Numbered from the stretch's first letter, positions 1-8,696 are shown. The stretch: 37,064 bases of DNA from Serratia nevei (GCF_024160145.1 NZ_JAMYWQ010000045.1:1-37064), one strand, 5' to 3'. The notes: generated by a model not told the origin, from the sequence alone. Program-made: numbers and translations.

Positions 1-111
1 GAACAGGCGAAATGGCTGGTACTACCAGGGCGCAGAGAGCGAAGTTATCCTAGAGAACTCCGGGCCAGAAGCAGGAAATATCCAGATAAAAAAGTTGCTG
101 GTCACCCTTAA
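1..111 (+). pseudogene. C-terminal tail of a probable IS4-type transposase (cut by window edge)
   Basis: Frame 1 is open from the first base to a TAA at 109-111 and encodes 36 residues including WLVLPGRRERSYPRE and a basic RKYPDKK stretch. This arginine-rich R-R-E-R-S-Y-P-R tail resembles the extreme C-terminus of IS4-family DDE transposases. Only the tail is in the window, so the gene may be intact to the left. Its stop codon sits in the loop of the pgi terminator hairpin, so the two are packed tightly. No terminal inverted repeat or target duplication could be recognised. The family assignment is from memory of the motif only, and a chance open frame of this length is possible. Confidence 0.5.
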
Positions 112-120
112 GTGACCAGC
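87..120 (-). terminator. Rho-independent terminator of pgi
   Basis: A perfect 9-bp stem GCTGGTCAC/GTGACCAGC (97-105 with 112-120) has a 6-nt loop. Read on the minus strand it is followed by AAC and six T residues (complement of 88-93). It lies 43 bp after the pgi stop codon. The stem is symmetric, so it could also slow transcription arriving from the left-hand transposase tail. Confidence 0.8.
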
Positions 121-162
121 ATTACGCCGCGGCGGGTTTTTTATTGGCTTCAGCCCAGGCGT

Positions 163-1809
163 TTAACGCCATTCCTTGAAGCGGTTGATCAGCGCATTGG
201 TCGAGCTGTCGTGGCTGCTGATTTTCTCGCTGCCTGCCAGCTCTGGCAGGATGCGGTTAGCCAGCTGTTTGCCCAGCTCCACGCCCCACTGATCGAAGGT
301 GAAGATGTTCAGGATCGCGCCCTGGGTGAAGATCTTGTGCTCGTACAGCGCGATCAGGCTGCCCAGGCTGAACGGGGTAATTTCGCGCAGCAGAATCGAG
401 TTGGTCGGACGGTTGCCTTCAAATACTTTGAACGGCGCCACATGCTTGACCTGCTCAGGGGTTTTGCCCTGCGCCGCGAACTCGGCTTCCACCACTTCCA
501 GCGACTTGCCGAACGCCAGCGCTTCGGTCTGCGCGAAGAAGTTGGACAGCAGTTTGGCGTGATGATCGCCCAGCGGGTTATGGCTGATGGCCGGCGCGAT
601 GAAATCGCACGGCACCAGCTTGGTGCCCTGGTGGATCAGCTGGTAGAACGCATGCTGGCCGTTGGTTCCCGGCTCACCCCAGATGATGGGGCCGGTCTGG
701 TAGTCAACCGGGTTGCCGTTGCGATCGACGTACTTGCCGTTGGATTCCATGTTGCCCTGCTGGAAGTAAGCGGCAAAACGGTGCATGTACTGATCGTACG
801 GCAGAATGGCTTCGGTTTCGGCGCCGAAGAAGTTGTTGTACCAGATACCGATCAGCGCCAGCAGCACCGGCAGGTTTTTCTCCGCCGGCGTTTCGGCGAA
901 GTGCTTGTCCATGGCATGCGCGCCGCTCAGCAGCTGCTCGAAGTTGTCATAGCCGATGGACAGCGCGATCGACAGGCCGATCGCCGACCACAGGGAATAG
1001 CGGCCCCCTACCCAATCCCAGAACTCGAACATGTTGTCGGTATCGATGCCGAACTCGGCCACCGCCTTGCCGTTGGTGGACAGCGCGGCGAAGTGCTTGG
1101 CCACGTGCTGTTGATCGGCGGCGCTGCTCAGGAACCAGTCGCGCGCGCTGTGGGCGTTGGTCATGGTTTCCTGGGTGGTGAAGGTTTTGGAGGCCACCAG
1201 GAACAGCGTGGTTTCCGGGTTCAGCGGCTGCAGCGTTTCGGCGATATGGGTGCCGTCGACGTTGGAGACGAAGTGCATGTTCAGGTGATTTTTATATGGG
1301 CGCAGCGCTTCGGTCACCATGTAAGGGCCGAGATCCGAACCGCCGATGCCGATGTTCACCACATCGGTGATCGGCTTACCGGTGTAGCCTTTCCACTCGC
1401 CGCCGATGACGCGCGCGCAGAACTGTTTGATCTTGGCCAATACCGCGTTCACTTCCGGCATCACGTCTTTGCCGTCGACCAGGATCGGGCTGTTGCTGCG
1501 GTTGCGCAGGGCAATGTGCAGCACCGCGCGATCTTCGGTGCGGTTGATTTTCTCACCGGCGAACATCGATTTGATGGCGCCTTGCAGATCGGTTTCTTTC
1601 GCCAGCGCCTGCAGCTTCTCCAGGGTTTCCTGCGTGATACGGTTCTTGGAATAGTCCACCAACATTTGGTCGTTGAAGGTCGCGGAGAACCGGGAGAAAC
1701 GATCGCTGTCCTGGGCGAACAGGTCGGCGATCCGTACGTCTTTCATCTGTGCATAATGTTGCTGCAGGGCTTGCCAAGCAGCGGTTTGACTAGGATTGAT
1801 ATTTTTCAT
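163..1809 (-). CDS. pgi: Glucose-6-phosphate isomerase
   Basis: Cytosolic enzyme that interconverts glucose 6-phosphate and fructose 6-phosphate in glycolysis and gluconeogenesis. The 548-residue product matches the 549-residue E. coli enzyme along its whole length. Visible landmarks are the PGI signature [14 protein letters not shown], the active-site Glu in [10 protein letters not shown] (about residue 355), the His in [14 protein letters not shown] (about 386) and the Lys in [13 protein letters not shown] (about 514). The start ATG at 1809 gives the usual [13 protein letters not shown]-terminus, with AAGAG about 8 nt upstream. A TACAAT hexamer (complement of 1854-1859) could be the -10 element, but no convincing -35 was seen. 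It is transcribed away from the antiporter gene and ends in a clear terminator. Confidence 0.98.
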   Translation of the reverse strand: MKNINPSQTAAWQALQQHYAQMKDVRIADLFAQDSDRFSRFSATFNDQMLVDYSKNRITQETLEKLQALAKETDLQGAIKSMFAGEKINRTEDRAVLHIALRNRSNSPILVDGKDVMPEVNAVLAKIKQFCARVIGGEWKGYTGKPITDVVNIGIGGSDLGPYMVTEALRPYKNHLNMHFVSNVDGTHIAETLQPLNPETTLFLVASKTFTTQETMTNAHSARDWFLSSAADQQHVAKHFAALSTNGKAVAEFGIDTDNMFEFWDWVGGRYSLWSAIGLSIALSIGYDNFEQLLSGAHAMDKHFAETPAEKNLPVLLALIGIWYNNFFGAETEAILPYDQYMHRFAAYFQQGNMESNGKYVDRNGNPVDYQTGPIIWGEPGTNGQHAFYQLIHQGTKLVPCDFIAPAISHNPLGDHHAKLLSNFFAQTEALAFGKSLEVVEAEFAAQGKTPEQVKHVAPFKVFEGNRPTNSILLREITPFSLGSLIALYEHKIFTQGAILNIFTFDQWGVELGKQLANRILPELAGSEKISSHDSSTNALINRFKEWR

Positions 1810-2038
1810 AGCAACACTCTTAGGCTTGAGAATAAAAATGACGCGTTTGTCCGATTGTAGCCTGTTCGACTGTGATTATGATCTCTTTTCTTGCGATAGG
1901 CGCTAACTGTCAACGCATTGCCGCCTCGTTTCAGCTTTCGCTCTATACTTTGGGCTAACGGCCTGTTATCGGGGTTGCCAACTTGTCATCAGGCTGTGTC
2001 ATCGTCGCTCATTTCGTCATTTGAAAGGGATCTCGCTT

Positions 2039-3847
2039 ATGGAATTATCCGCCCCGCTCATGTTGGTGCTGATCGGCCTGGCGTCGCTGCTGGCGCAGTG
2101 GCTGGCCTGGTTGCTGCGCCTGCCGGCCATTTTGCCGCTGTTGCTGTTCGGCATCGTGCTCGGCCCGACGGTGCATCTGGTACAGCCGGATCTGCTGTTC
2201 GGCGATCTGCTGTTTCCGCTGGTGTCGCTGTCGGTGGCGATCATCCTGTTCGAGGGGGCGCTGACGCTGCGTTTCGAGGAGATACGCGGCCTCGGCGGCG
2301 TGGTGCGCAATCTGGTCACCGTCGGCATGCTGATCACCTTTCTGGTCATCAGCCTCGCCAGCTGGTGGCTGCTGGATTTCCCGCCGGAGTTGGCGGCGCT
2401 GATCGGCGCGGTGACGGTAGTGACCGGCCCGACGGTGATCGCCCCGCTGATGCGCGTGGTGCGGCCGAACGCCAACATTAACCAGGTACTGCGCTGGGAA
2501 GGGATCGTCATCGATCCGGTCGGCGCCATCTTCACCCTGCTGGTGTTCGAATTCATCGTGCTCAAGCAGAATGCCGAGTCCTATACCCACCTGTTTTGGA
2601 CGCTGGGCGTGACCGCCGCCGTCGGCCTGATCGCCGGCGCGCTGTTCGGCTATCTGCTCGGCCTGGCGCTGCGCCGCGTCTGGCTGCCGCGCTATCTGCA
2701 AAACCTGGCGGTGCTGGCGATCATGCTGACCGCCTTCGGCGTTTCCAACGCCATCGCCGACGAATCCGGCCTGCTGACCGTCACGGTGATGGGCATCTGG
2801 CTGGCCAACATGCGCGATGTCGATACCAGCGATATCCTGGCATTCAAAGAGGAGCTGTCGGCGATCCTGATTTCGGCGCTGTTCATCATTCTGGCCGCGC
2901 GGCTCGATATCCGGGCGCTGTGGAACATGGGCTGGCCGCTGCTCCTGCTGCTGCTGGCGGTGCAGTTCATCGCCCGGCCGCTGTGCATCGCGGTGTCGAC
3001 CTGGCGCTCTTCCCTGCACTGGCGAGATCGGCTGCTGCTGTGCTGGATCGCCCCGCGCGGCATCGTCGCCGCGGCGGTCAGCTCGCTGTTCGCGCTGACG
3101 CTGCAACGCAGCGGCTATCAGGGCGCCGACCGGCTGGTCACCGTGGTGTTCGCCATCATCATCGGCACCGTGGTGCTGCAAAGCCTGACCAGCGGCATGA
3201 TGGCGCGCTGGCTGCGGGTACAGCAGCAAAAGCCGCGCGGCGTGCTGATCGTCGGCGCCAACAGCGTGGCACGCATGCTGGCGCAGGCGCTGCTCAAGCT
3301 GAACGTGCCGGTGATCGTCACCGACAGCAGCTGGGAATACTACCGTCAGGCGCGCATGGACGGCATCCCGGCCTACTATGGCCACGCCTACTCCGAACAC
3401 GCCGAGAACTACCTCGATCTGAGCAATATCGCCCAGGTATTGGCGCTGTCGCCCAATCGCCACCAGAACGCGCTGGCGGTCTACCACTTCGGCCATCTCT
3501 TCGGCGAGGATCACGTGTTTGCCATTCGTTCGGGGGCGCCGCTGAAAGGGCGCGGCGCCAGCGCGGAAAGTTCGCGTTTCCGCCGGCATGAGATTTTATT
3601 TAATCAGGAAGCCACCTACGGCCGCCTGAGCAGCCTGCTCGCCAAAGGGGCCACCATCAAAGCGACCAAATTGAACGAAAATTTCGGCTGGCTGGAGTAT
3701 TTGGAGAAACATCAGGGTGTTATCCCGTTATTCAGCCAAAAGGAAGACGGTTCTCTGCAACCGATTGGCGCCGGTTCCACGCCCGCGATGCCCTGTACGC
3801 TTATCGCGCTGGTACAAGATGAAAATCCCTCACTGTCTGTACGTTGA
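2039..3847 (+). CDS. Cation:proton antiporter, CPA1/NhaP type, with C-terminal nucleotide-binding domain
   Basis: Inner-membrane exchanger of 602 residues. The N-terminal ~390 residues are a run of hydrophobic helices with the CPA1 motifs TGPTVIAPLMR and WEGIVIDPVGA; the acidic D-P pair is the expected cation/proton site. From about residue 400, GVLIVGANSVARMLAQALL is a Rossmann-like glycine-rich motif followed by a TrkA-N/RCK-like fold, so transport may be gated by a nucleotide or by the cell's redox state (inference). ATG 2039 was chosen because AAGGGA (2025-2030) sits 8 nt upstream; the in-frame TTG at 2021 is part of that ribosome-binding region. The ion (Na+ or K+) cannot be read from sequence. 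The stop codon overlaps the candidate lysC -35 hexamer. Confidence 0.88.
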   Translation: MELSAPLMLVLIGLASLLAQWLAWLLRLPAILPLLLFGIVLGPTVHLVQPDLLFGDLLFPLVSLSVAIILFEGALTLRFEEIRGLGGVVRNLVTVGMLITFLVISLASWWLLDFPPELAALIGAVTVVTGPTVIAPLMRVVRPNANINQVLRWEGIVIDPVGAIFTLLVFEFIVLKQNAESYTHLFWTLGVTAAVGLIAGALFGYLLGLALRRVWLPRYLQNLAVLAIMLTAFGVSNAIADESGLLTVTVMGIWLANMRDVDTSDILAFKEELSAILISALFIILAARLDIRALWNMGWPLLLLLLAVQFIARPLCIAVSTWRSSLHWRDRLLLCWIAPRGIVAAAVSSLFALTLQRSGYQGADRLVTVVFAIIIGTVVLQSLTSGMMARWLRVQQQKPRGVLIVGANSVARMLAQALLKLNVPVIVTDSSWEYYRQARMDGIPAYYGHAYSEHAENYLDLSNIAQVLALSPNRHQNALAVYHFGHLFGEDHVFAIRSGAPLKGRGASAESSRFRRHEILFNQEATYGRLSSLLAKGATIKATKLNENFGWLEYLEKHQGVIPLFSQKEDGSLQPIGAGSTPAMPCTLIALVQDENPSLSVR

Positions 3848-3872
3848 CAGAATGGCGATAACCGGCTATTCC
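3844..3872 (+). promoter_or_regulatory. Candidate sigma-70 promoter of lysC
   Basis: TTGACA (3844-3849, perfect) is separated by 17 bp from TATTCC (3867-3872). The predicted start near 3879 lies just before the riboswitch P1 stem at 3904. The -35 overlaps the TGA stop of the antiporter gene. The -10 is weak, so this is plausible but unproven. Confidence 0.55.
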
Positions 3873-3901
3873 TAACAGCCTACTTGCGCACCCGGTGCGC
3901 A

Positions 3902-4092
3902 AGCCAGAAGAGGCGCGTCGCCCAGGTAGAGTGTCAGAGGAGCCGTTTCTCCGTTGACGGCACCCGAGGGGGAGCGACGCCGAGGTAGGGTAATGGCCGG
4001 CCATTATCGTATCGACTACAGGGGCTGAATCCCCTGGGTTGTCACCAGGGGATCGCCCGCAGGGCGATCGACAAGGTGGGGCGCTTCTGGGT
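3902..4092 (+). ncRNA. Lysine riboswitch (L box) of lysC
   Basis: Metabolite-sensing leader RNA that lowers lysC expression when lysine is abundant. The sequence follows the E. coli lysC L box closely. The P1 stem is CCAGAAG (3904-3910) with CTTCTGG (4084-4090). Conserved core blocks include AGAGGCGCGT, CCGAGGGGG, GCCGAGGTAG and the run CTACAGGGGCTGAATCCCCTG followed by GGTTGTCACCAG. No T-rich terminator follows before the lysC start, which suggests control of translation or RNA stability rather than simple attenuation. ACCTC at 4106-4110 is complementary to the ribosome-binding GAGGT at 4192-4196 and could be part of the switch (inference). Confidence 0.95.
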
Positions 4093-4202
4093 GTATCGTA
4101 GCCTGACCTCTACGCCTGCCCCCTGTTTACCGCTCTCCCCTTGTGCCAAGGCTATGGAATTACAGTGCCCCCAGACGGGCATCCCTGACACGAGGTTTCT
4201 AG

Positions 4203-5570
4203 ATGAACCAAGCAGCACCCCAGCATTCCACCGTGGTAGCCAAGTTCGGCGGCACCAGCGTCGCCGACTTTGAAGCCATGAACCGCAGCGCCGACGTCGT
4301 GCTGGCCAATCCGCAGGTGCGCCTGGTGGTATTGTCCGCTTCGGCGGGCGTCACCAACCTGCTGGTCGCCCTGGCAGAGGGTTGTGAGGCCGACAAACGC
4401 AATCACCAGCTAGATGAAATTCGCCGCATCCAGTACGCCATTCTCGATCGTCTCGCTGCCCCGGCGGTGATCCGCGAAGAGATCGACCGGCTGCTGGAAA
4501 ACATCGCCATGCTGTCGGAAGCCGCGTCGCTGGCCACCTCGACGGCGTTGACCGACGAGCTGGTTAGCCATGGGGAGCTGATGTCCACCCTGCTGTTCGT
4601 TGAAATCCTGCGCGCCCGCAACGTGCAGGCCGAATGGTTCGACGTGCGTAAAGTGATGCGCACCGACGATCACTTCGGCCGCGCCGTGCCGGACTGCGCC
4701 GCGCTCAGCGAACTGGCGCAGGCGCAGTTGCAGCCGCGCCTGCAGGAGGCGCTGGTGGTCACCCAGGGCTTTATCGGCAGCGAGCCGAAAGGCCGCACCA
4801 CCACGCTCGGCCGCGGCGGCAGCGACTATACCGCCGCGCTGCTCGGCGAGGCGCTCGGCGTTGGCCGGGTGGATATCTGGACCGACGTGCCGGGCATCTA
4901 CACCACCGATCCGCGCGTGGTGCCGGCGGCCAAGCGCATCGACAAAATCGGTTTCGAAGAGGCGGCGGAAATGGCCACCTTCGGTGCCAAAGTGCTGCAT
5001 CCGGCCACCCTGTTGCCGGCGGTGCGCAGCGACATTCCGGTATTCGTCGGCTCCAGCAAGGATCCGGCGGCCGGCGGCACGCTGGTGTGCAACACCACCG
5101 AAAACCCGCCGCTGTTCCGTGCGCTGGCGCTGCGCCGCAAGCAAACGCTGCTGACGCTGCACAGCCTGAACATGCTGCACGCGCGCGGCTTCCTGGCCGA
5201 GGTGTTCAACATTCTGGCGCGCCACAATATCTCCGTCGATCTGATCACCACCTCGGAAGTCAGCATTGCGCTGACCATGGACACCACCGGCGCCACCTCC
5301 GTTGGCGGCAGCCTGCTGACCACTTCGCTACTGACCGAGCTGTCGTCGCTGTGTCGGGTGGAGGTGGAAGAGAACCTGGCGCTGGTGGCCATCATCGGCA
5401 ACCAGCTGTCGCGGGCCTGCGGCGTGGGCAAAGAAGTGTTCGGCGTGCTCGATCCGTTCAATATTCGCATGATCTGCTACGGCGCCAGCAGCTATAACCT
5501 GTGCTTCCTGGTGCCGGGCGAAGAAGCCGAGCAGGTGGTACGCACCCTGCACCACAACCTGTTCGAATAA
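4203..5570 (+). CDS. lysC: Aspartokinase III, lysine-sensitive
   Basis: Phosphorylates L-aspartate with ATP, the first step towards lysine, threonine and methionine, in the cytosol. The 455-residue product has the amino acid kinase domain first, with [12 protein letters not shown] (KFGGTS at 14-19) and the nucleotide/aspartate-binding [16 protein letters not shown]. Tandem ACT domains occupy the C-terminal third ([19 protein letters not shown] onward), where lysine binds in this isoform. Length is close to the 449 residues of E. coli LysC. There is no homoserine dehydrogenase fusion, which separates it from ThrA and MetL. GAGG at 4192-4195 lies 7 nt before the ATG. The lysine riboswitch immediately upstream confirms the isoform. 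Confidence 0.97.
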   Translation: MNQAAPQHSTVVAKFGGTSVADFEAMNRSADVVLANPQVRLVVLSASAGVTNLLVALAEGCEADKRNHQLDEIRRIQYAILDRLAAPAVIREEIDRLLENIAMLSEAASLATSTALTDELVSHGELMSTLLFVEILRARNVQAEWFDVRKVMRTDDHFGRAVPDCAALSELAQAQLQPRLQEALVVTQGFIGSEPKGRTTTLGRGGSDYTAALLGEALGVGRVDIWTDVPGIYTTDPRVVPAAKRIDKIGFEEAAEMATFGAKVLHPATLLPAVRSDIPVFVGSSKDPAAGGTLVCNTTENPPLFRALALRRKQTLLTLHSLNMLHARGFLAEVFNILARHNISVDLITTSEVSIALTMDTTGATSVGGSLLTTSLLTELSSLCRVEVEENLALVAIIGNQLSRACGVGKEVFGVLDPFNIRMICYGASSYNLCFLVPGEEAEQVVRTLHHNLFE

Positions 5571-5589
5571 GTTATTATTTCCTGATTGC

Positions 5590-5609
5590 GGGCGCAGCAT
5601 GCTGCGCCC
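5590..5609. other. 20-bp perfect palindrome after lysC
   Basis: GGGCGCAGC/GCTGCGCCC around AT is perfectly self-complementary and lies 19 bp after the lysC stop. Neither strand has a T-tract after it. It may act as a 3' RNA-stabilising hairpin or a weak terminator. Confidence 0.45.
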
Positions 5610-5641
5610 CTGCGTCTAAAAAATCCGTTCAAAACCGGCAG

Positions 5642-5661
5642 GGGTTCAACCTGTTGAACCC
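5642..5661. other. 20-bp near-perfect palindrome upstream of panS
   Basis: GGGTTCAAC CT GTTGAACCC has two 9-nt arms around a 2-nt centre and lies 52 bp before the panS ATG. With no T-tract after it, an operator or an RNA hairpin in the panS leader is as likely as a terminator. It does not match an operator that I recognise. Confidence 0.4.
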
Positions 5662-5713
5662 GCAAAAAACACAACCACACCCACCGTTCTTCATCTGGCT
5701 AAGGAAAACCTGC

Positions 5714-6631
5714 ATGCTGGCATTATTCACGCGCTTATTCCCCCTGTGGGCGATACTGCTGTCCGTCGCCGCCTTTTACACCCCAACCCCCTTTACCGGC
5801 ATCGGCCCCTACGTCAGCCCGCTGCTGATGCTGATCATGTTCGCCATGGGCGTCACGCTGCGGCTGGACGATTTCAAACGCGTGCTGGCACGCCCCGGCC
5901 CGGTGGCGGCCGGCATCTTCCTGCACTATCTGATCATGCCGCTGGCGGCCTGGATCCTGGCAATGCTGTTCCGCATGCCGCCGGATCTGTCCGCCGGCAT
6001 GGTGCTGGTGGGCAGCGTGGCCAGCGGCACCGCGTCCAACGTGATGATCTACCTGGCCAAGGGTGACGTGGCACTGTCGGTGACCATCTCGGCGGTCTCG
6101 ACGCTGGTCGGGGTGTTGGCCACGCCGCTGCTGACCCGCCTGTACGTCGACGCCAGGATCAGCGTCGATATCATGGGCATGCTGCTGAGCATTCTGCAGA
6201 TCGTGGTGATCCCGATCGGCCTCGGCCTTCTCGTCCACCATACCCTGACCAAAACGGTGAAGCGCATCGAGCCGCTGCTGCCGGCGCTGTCGATGGTGTG
6301 TATCCTGGCGATCATCAGCGCGGTGGTGGCGGGCAGTCAAAGCCACATCGCCTCGGTCGGTTTGGTGGTGATCGTCGCGGTGATCCTGCACAACGGCATC
6401 GGTCTGCTGAGCGGCTACTGGGGCGGCAAGCTGTTCGGTTTCGACGAATCCACCTGCCGCACGCTGGCGATCGAAGTCGGCATGCAGAACTCCGGGCTGG
6501 CGGCCACGCTGGGGAAAATCTACTTCTCGCCGCTGGCCGCCCTGCCGGGCGCGCTGTTCTCGGTCTGGCACAACCTCTCCGGTTCGCTGCTGGCGGGGTA
6601 TTGGTCCGGCCGGCCGATCAAGCAAAAATAA
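5714..6631 (+). CDS. panS: Bile acid:sodium symporter family transporter, probable ketopantoate/pantoate/pantothenate transporter PanS
   Basis: Inner-membrane protein of 305 residues with about ten hydrophobic segments, starting [21 protein letters not shown]. Family features of the BASS fold are [14 protein letters not shown] near the N-terminus, the [20 protein letters not shown] crossover region, and [21 protein letters not shown] residues ([15 protein letters not shown]) near the C-terminus, where substrate and sodium are usually bound. In Salmonella the closest characterised relative, PanS, moves ketopantoate, pantoate and pantothenate. Transfer of that substrate here is inference. ATG 5714 was preferred because AAGGAAAA precedes it; the longer open frame upstream runs through intergenic hairpins. 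It lies 143 bp after lysC and may have its own promoter. Confidence 0.78.
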   Translation: MLALFTRLFPLWAILLSVAAFYTPTPFTGIGPYVSPLLMLIMFAMGVTLRLDDFKRVLARPGPVAAGIFLHYLIMPLAAWILAMLFRMPPDLSAGMVLVGSVASGTASNVMIYLAKGDVALSVTISAVSTLVGVLATPLLTRLYVDARISVDIMGMLLSILQIVVIPIGLGLLVHHTLTKTVKRIEPLLPALSMVCILAIISAVVAGSQSHIASVGLVVIVAVILHNGIGLLSGYWGGKLFGFDESTCRTLAIEVGMQNSGLAATLGKIYFSPLAALPGALFSVWHNLSGSLLAGYWSGRPIKQK

Positions 6632-6637
6632 ACGGCC

Positions 6638-6672
6638 AACGGGGACGCAAACATTTGCGTCCCCGTTCTTCT
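6638..6672 (+). terminator. Terminator after panS
   Basis: A 14-bp stem AACGGGGACGCAAA (6638-6651) pairs with TTTGCGTCCCCGTT (6654-6667) around a tiny loop and is followed by CTTCTCT. The stem is strong but the U-tract is interrupted. It starts 6 bp after the panS stop codon. Confidence 0.75.
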
Positions 6673-6703
6673 CTGCGAAATTTCGTATTTCCCACTGGTC
6701 GGA

Positions 6704-6732
6704 TTGTCATAATTCCCCTCATCCCCTATCAT
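6704..6732 (+). promoter_or_regulatory. Candidate sigma-70 promoter of shlBA
   Basis: TTGTCA (6704-6709) and TATCAT (6727-6732), each 5/6 to consensus, are spaced by exactly 17 bp. The predicted start is near 6739, giving a leader of about 278 nt before shlB. It is the best promoter-like pair that I can see between panS and shlB. The remaining leader (6764-7016) is AT-rich up to about 6880, then GC-rich, and holds no gene that I can support. Confidence 0.6.
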
Positions 6733-6749
6733 CCGTGAAAAATAAAAAT

Positions 6750-6763
6750 TCAGATTCTTCCTA
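6750..6763 (+). promoter_or_regulatory. Candidate RcsB/RcsAB box in the shlBA leader
   Basis: TCAGATTCTTCCTA matches the RcsAB consensus TAAGAATATTCCTA at 11 of 14 positions. It begins about 11 bp after the predicted start site, a position expected for repression. RcsB has been reported to bind the shlBA promoter of S. marcescens and control it directly; whether this is that site is inference. Confidence 0.5.
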
Positions 6764-7016
6764 TCCATGCCGATAATGTAGGCAAGAGGAAGAGCGGTTC
6801 TACTTTTTTTAATTAATTAAGTCGCCAGGGTTGCCCGCCATAAAAGAAGCAGCCTAATTATTATTTAGATCTATACCCACCGTCTTATTTGCTGCGGCAG
6901 ATCAAGATATCTCGCAATGTGCATGTCGCTCATTATTTCGGGCCGGCCGTCGGCCGCCCGTGGTTAACCTCATGGATTGGGCAGGCTGCCTCGGTAGCCT
7001 CTCATAATGGATTACA

Positions 7017-8696
7017 ATGATAAAAAAAATGACCGCCTTGACGCTGTTGGTCAGCACGGCCCTTTCCGCCGAAACCCTGCCGGACGCCCACATGATGCGG
7101 GATATGTCGATGGGGGAGTCGCGCCGCGCGCTGCAAGACAGCTCGCGTGAAGTCAACCAGTTGATCGAGCAACGCCGCTACCAGCAACTGAAACAGCAAC
7201 GCCTGCTGGCGGAGCCGGAACCGGCCGCGCCCGCCCTGCCGCAGTCCGCACAGTGCCTGCCGATCGCCGGCGTTTATCTGCAGGGCGTTACCCTGCTCTC
7301 GCCGGCCGATTTATCCGCCCTGAGCGCGCTGCCGGAACAGTGTATCAGCAGCAACGATATCAATCGCCTGACCCGCGAATTAACGCGCCTTTATGTGCAA
7401 AAAGGCTATATCACCGCACGCGTGCAAATTGTTCGCCCTAATTCACAGGGGGAATTGGGGTTAAGCGTGACGGAAGGATTTATCGAGAAAATAGAGGGCG
7501 GCGATCGCTGGGTCAACAGCCGTTTATTATTTCCGGGGCTGGAAGGCAGGCCGTTGAAATTAACCGAGCTCGATCAGGGATTGGATCAGGCCAATCGTTT
7601 GCAATCAAATACCACCAAGCTGGATATATTACCCGGTCGCCAGGTTGGCGGTTCGGTCATTCGTTTGCGCAATCAGCATGCCAAGCCCTGGCTGATAACC
7701 GCCGGCACGGACAACTATGGCCAGAAAAGCACCGGTCGGTGGCTGGCGCGCGCCACCGCCACGCTGGACAGCCCGTTCGGCCTGTCGGACTTCGTTAGCC
7801 TGAACGCCAGCAGCACGCTGGAAAACCCGGCTCACCGCTATAATCGCGCCTATACCCTGCTCTATTCGCTGCCGTACGGCGCGTTCACCTTCAGCGGATT
7901 CGCCAGCTTCTCGTCCTATGAAAACCACCAGCAGCTGCCGCACAACGTGGTCAAACTGCACGGCCAGACCCAACAGTACGGGCTGCGCAGCGACTACGTG
8001 TTTTACCGCGACCACGATCAGATAGCCAGCCTGAGCGGCCAGTTGACCTACAAGCGTATCGACAACTACTTCGAAAACGTACGCCTCGAGGTCAGCAGCC
8101 CGACGCTGGCCCTGGCCGAGTTGAGCGCCAGCCACCTGCAAATTTTGCCTAACGGGGTATTCAGCGCCAACCTCAGCGTCGAACAAGGCCTGCCGTGGCT
8201 GGGTGCCGGCCGCCACCCAAGTTCGGTGCACCTCGACAGCCAGTTCACCAAGGGCAAGCTGTTCGCCAACCTGAGCCAGCGCCTCAATCTGGGCGGCGCG
8301 GCCTATCAGCTCAACAACCTGTTCTACGGCCAGTACAGCCGCGACCCGCTGCCCGGCGTGGAGTGGCTGAGCCTCACCGATCGCAGCGCCGTGCGCGGCT
8401 TCAGCCGCAGCACCCAGTCCGGCGACAACGGCTGGTATCTACAGAACACGCTGTCGCGCAGCTTTAATCTGGGTGCCACCACGCTGACGCCGCGCCTCGG
8501 CGCCGACGTCGGCCGCATCTTGCCGCGCCAGGACAACTCGGGCTGGCGCAGCAGCGCCGGCCTGAGCAGCGGCGCCACGTTGCGCTATCGGCAGGCGCTG
8601 GTCGATCTCGAGGTCAGCCGCGGCTGGATCTTGTCGAATCACGCCACGCCGGAAGATCCCGTTCAGGTACTGGCGCGCTTTTCTTACACCTTTTAA
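7017..8696 (+). CDS. shlB: Haemolysin secretion/activation protein, two-partner secretion outer-membrane pore
   Basis: TpsB partner that exports and activates ShlA across the outer membrane. The 559 residues comprise a signal peptide (KKMTALTLLVSTALSAE), a Gln/Arg-rich linker (EQRRYQQLKQQRLL), then two POTRA domains from about residue 75 (LPIAGVYLQGVTLLSPADL; LYVQKGYITARVQI). A 16-strand-type beta-barrel follows from about 230, with the conserved VRGF tetrad at 459-462 and a C-terminal Phe (RFSYTF) for barrel insertion. Known ShlB is 557 residues. The gene order B before A and the 45-bp gap to shlA support a single transcript. The start is uncertain: no strong ribosome-binding site precedes ATG 7017 or the in-frame ATG 7029. 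Confidence 0.95.
   Translation: MIKKMTALTLLVSTALSAETLPDAHMMRDMSMGESRRALQDSSREVNQLIEQRRYQQLKQQRLLAEPEPAAPALPQSAQCLPIAGVYLQGVTLLSPADLSALSALPEQCISSNDINRLTRELTRLYVQKGYITARVQIVRPNSQGELGLSVTEGFIEKIEGGDRWVNSRLLFPGLEGRPLKLTELDQGLDQANRLQSNTTKLDILPGRQVGGSVIRLRNQHAKPWLITAGTDNYGQKSTGRWLARATATLDSPFGLSDFVSLNASSTLENPAHRYNRAYTLLYSLPYGAFTFSGFASFSSYENHQQLPHNVVKLHGQTQQYGLRSDYVFYRDHDQIASLSGQLTYKRIDNYFENVRLEVSSPTLALAELSASHLQILPNGVFSANLSVEQGLPWLGAGRHPSSVHLDSQFTKGKLFANLSQRLNLGGAAYQLNNLFYGQYSRDPLPGVEWLSLTDRSAVRGFSRSTQSGDNGWYLQNTLSRSFNLGATTLTPRLGADVGRILPRQDNSGWRSSAGLSSGATLRYRQALVDLEVSRGWILSNHATPEDPVQVLARFSYTF

Noticed and set aside
112-1860. 582-codon open frame on the plus strand across pgi
   Set aside because: It is the antisense of pgi, is rich in Arg, Gln and His, and has no recognisable domain. 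High GC content keeps such frames open.
1918-1949. Promoter for the antiporter gene (TTGCCG and TATACT)
   Set aside because: The spacer would be 20 bp, too long for a normal sigma-70 promoter. The TATACT alone (1944-1949) may still be a -10.
2045-3589. 514-codon minus-strand frame across the antiporter gene
   Set aside because: Low-complexity Gln/Arg/His-rich antisense shadow of a clear membrane protein gene.
6668-7016. Fur box for iron control of shlBA
   Set aside because: Only a partial GATAAT is present near 6772; no 19-bp inverted Fur site was found, although iron regulation of the haemolysin has been reported.
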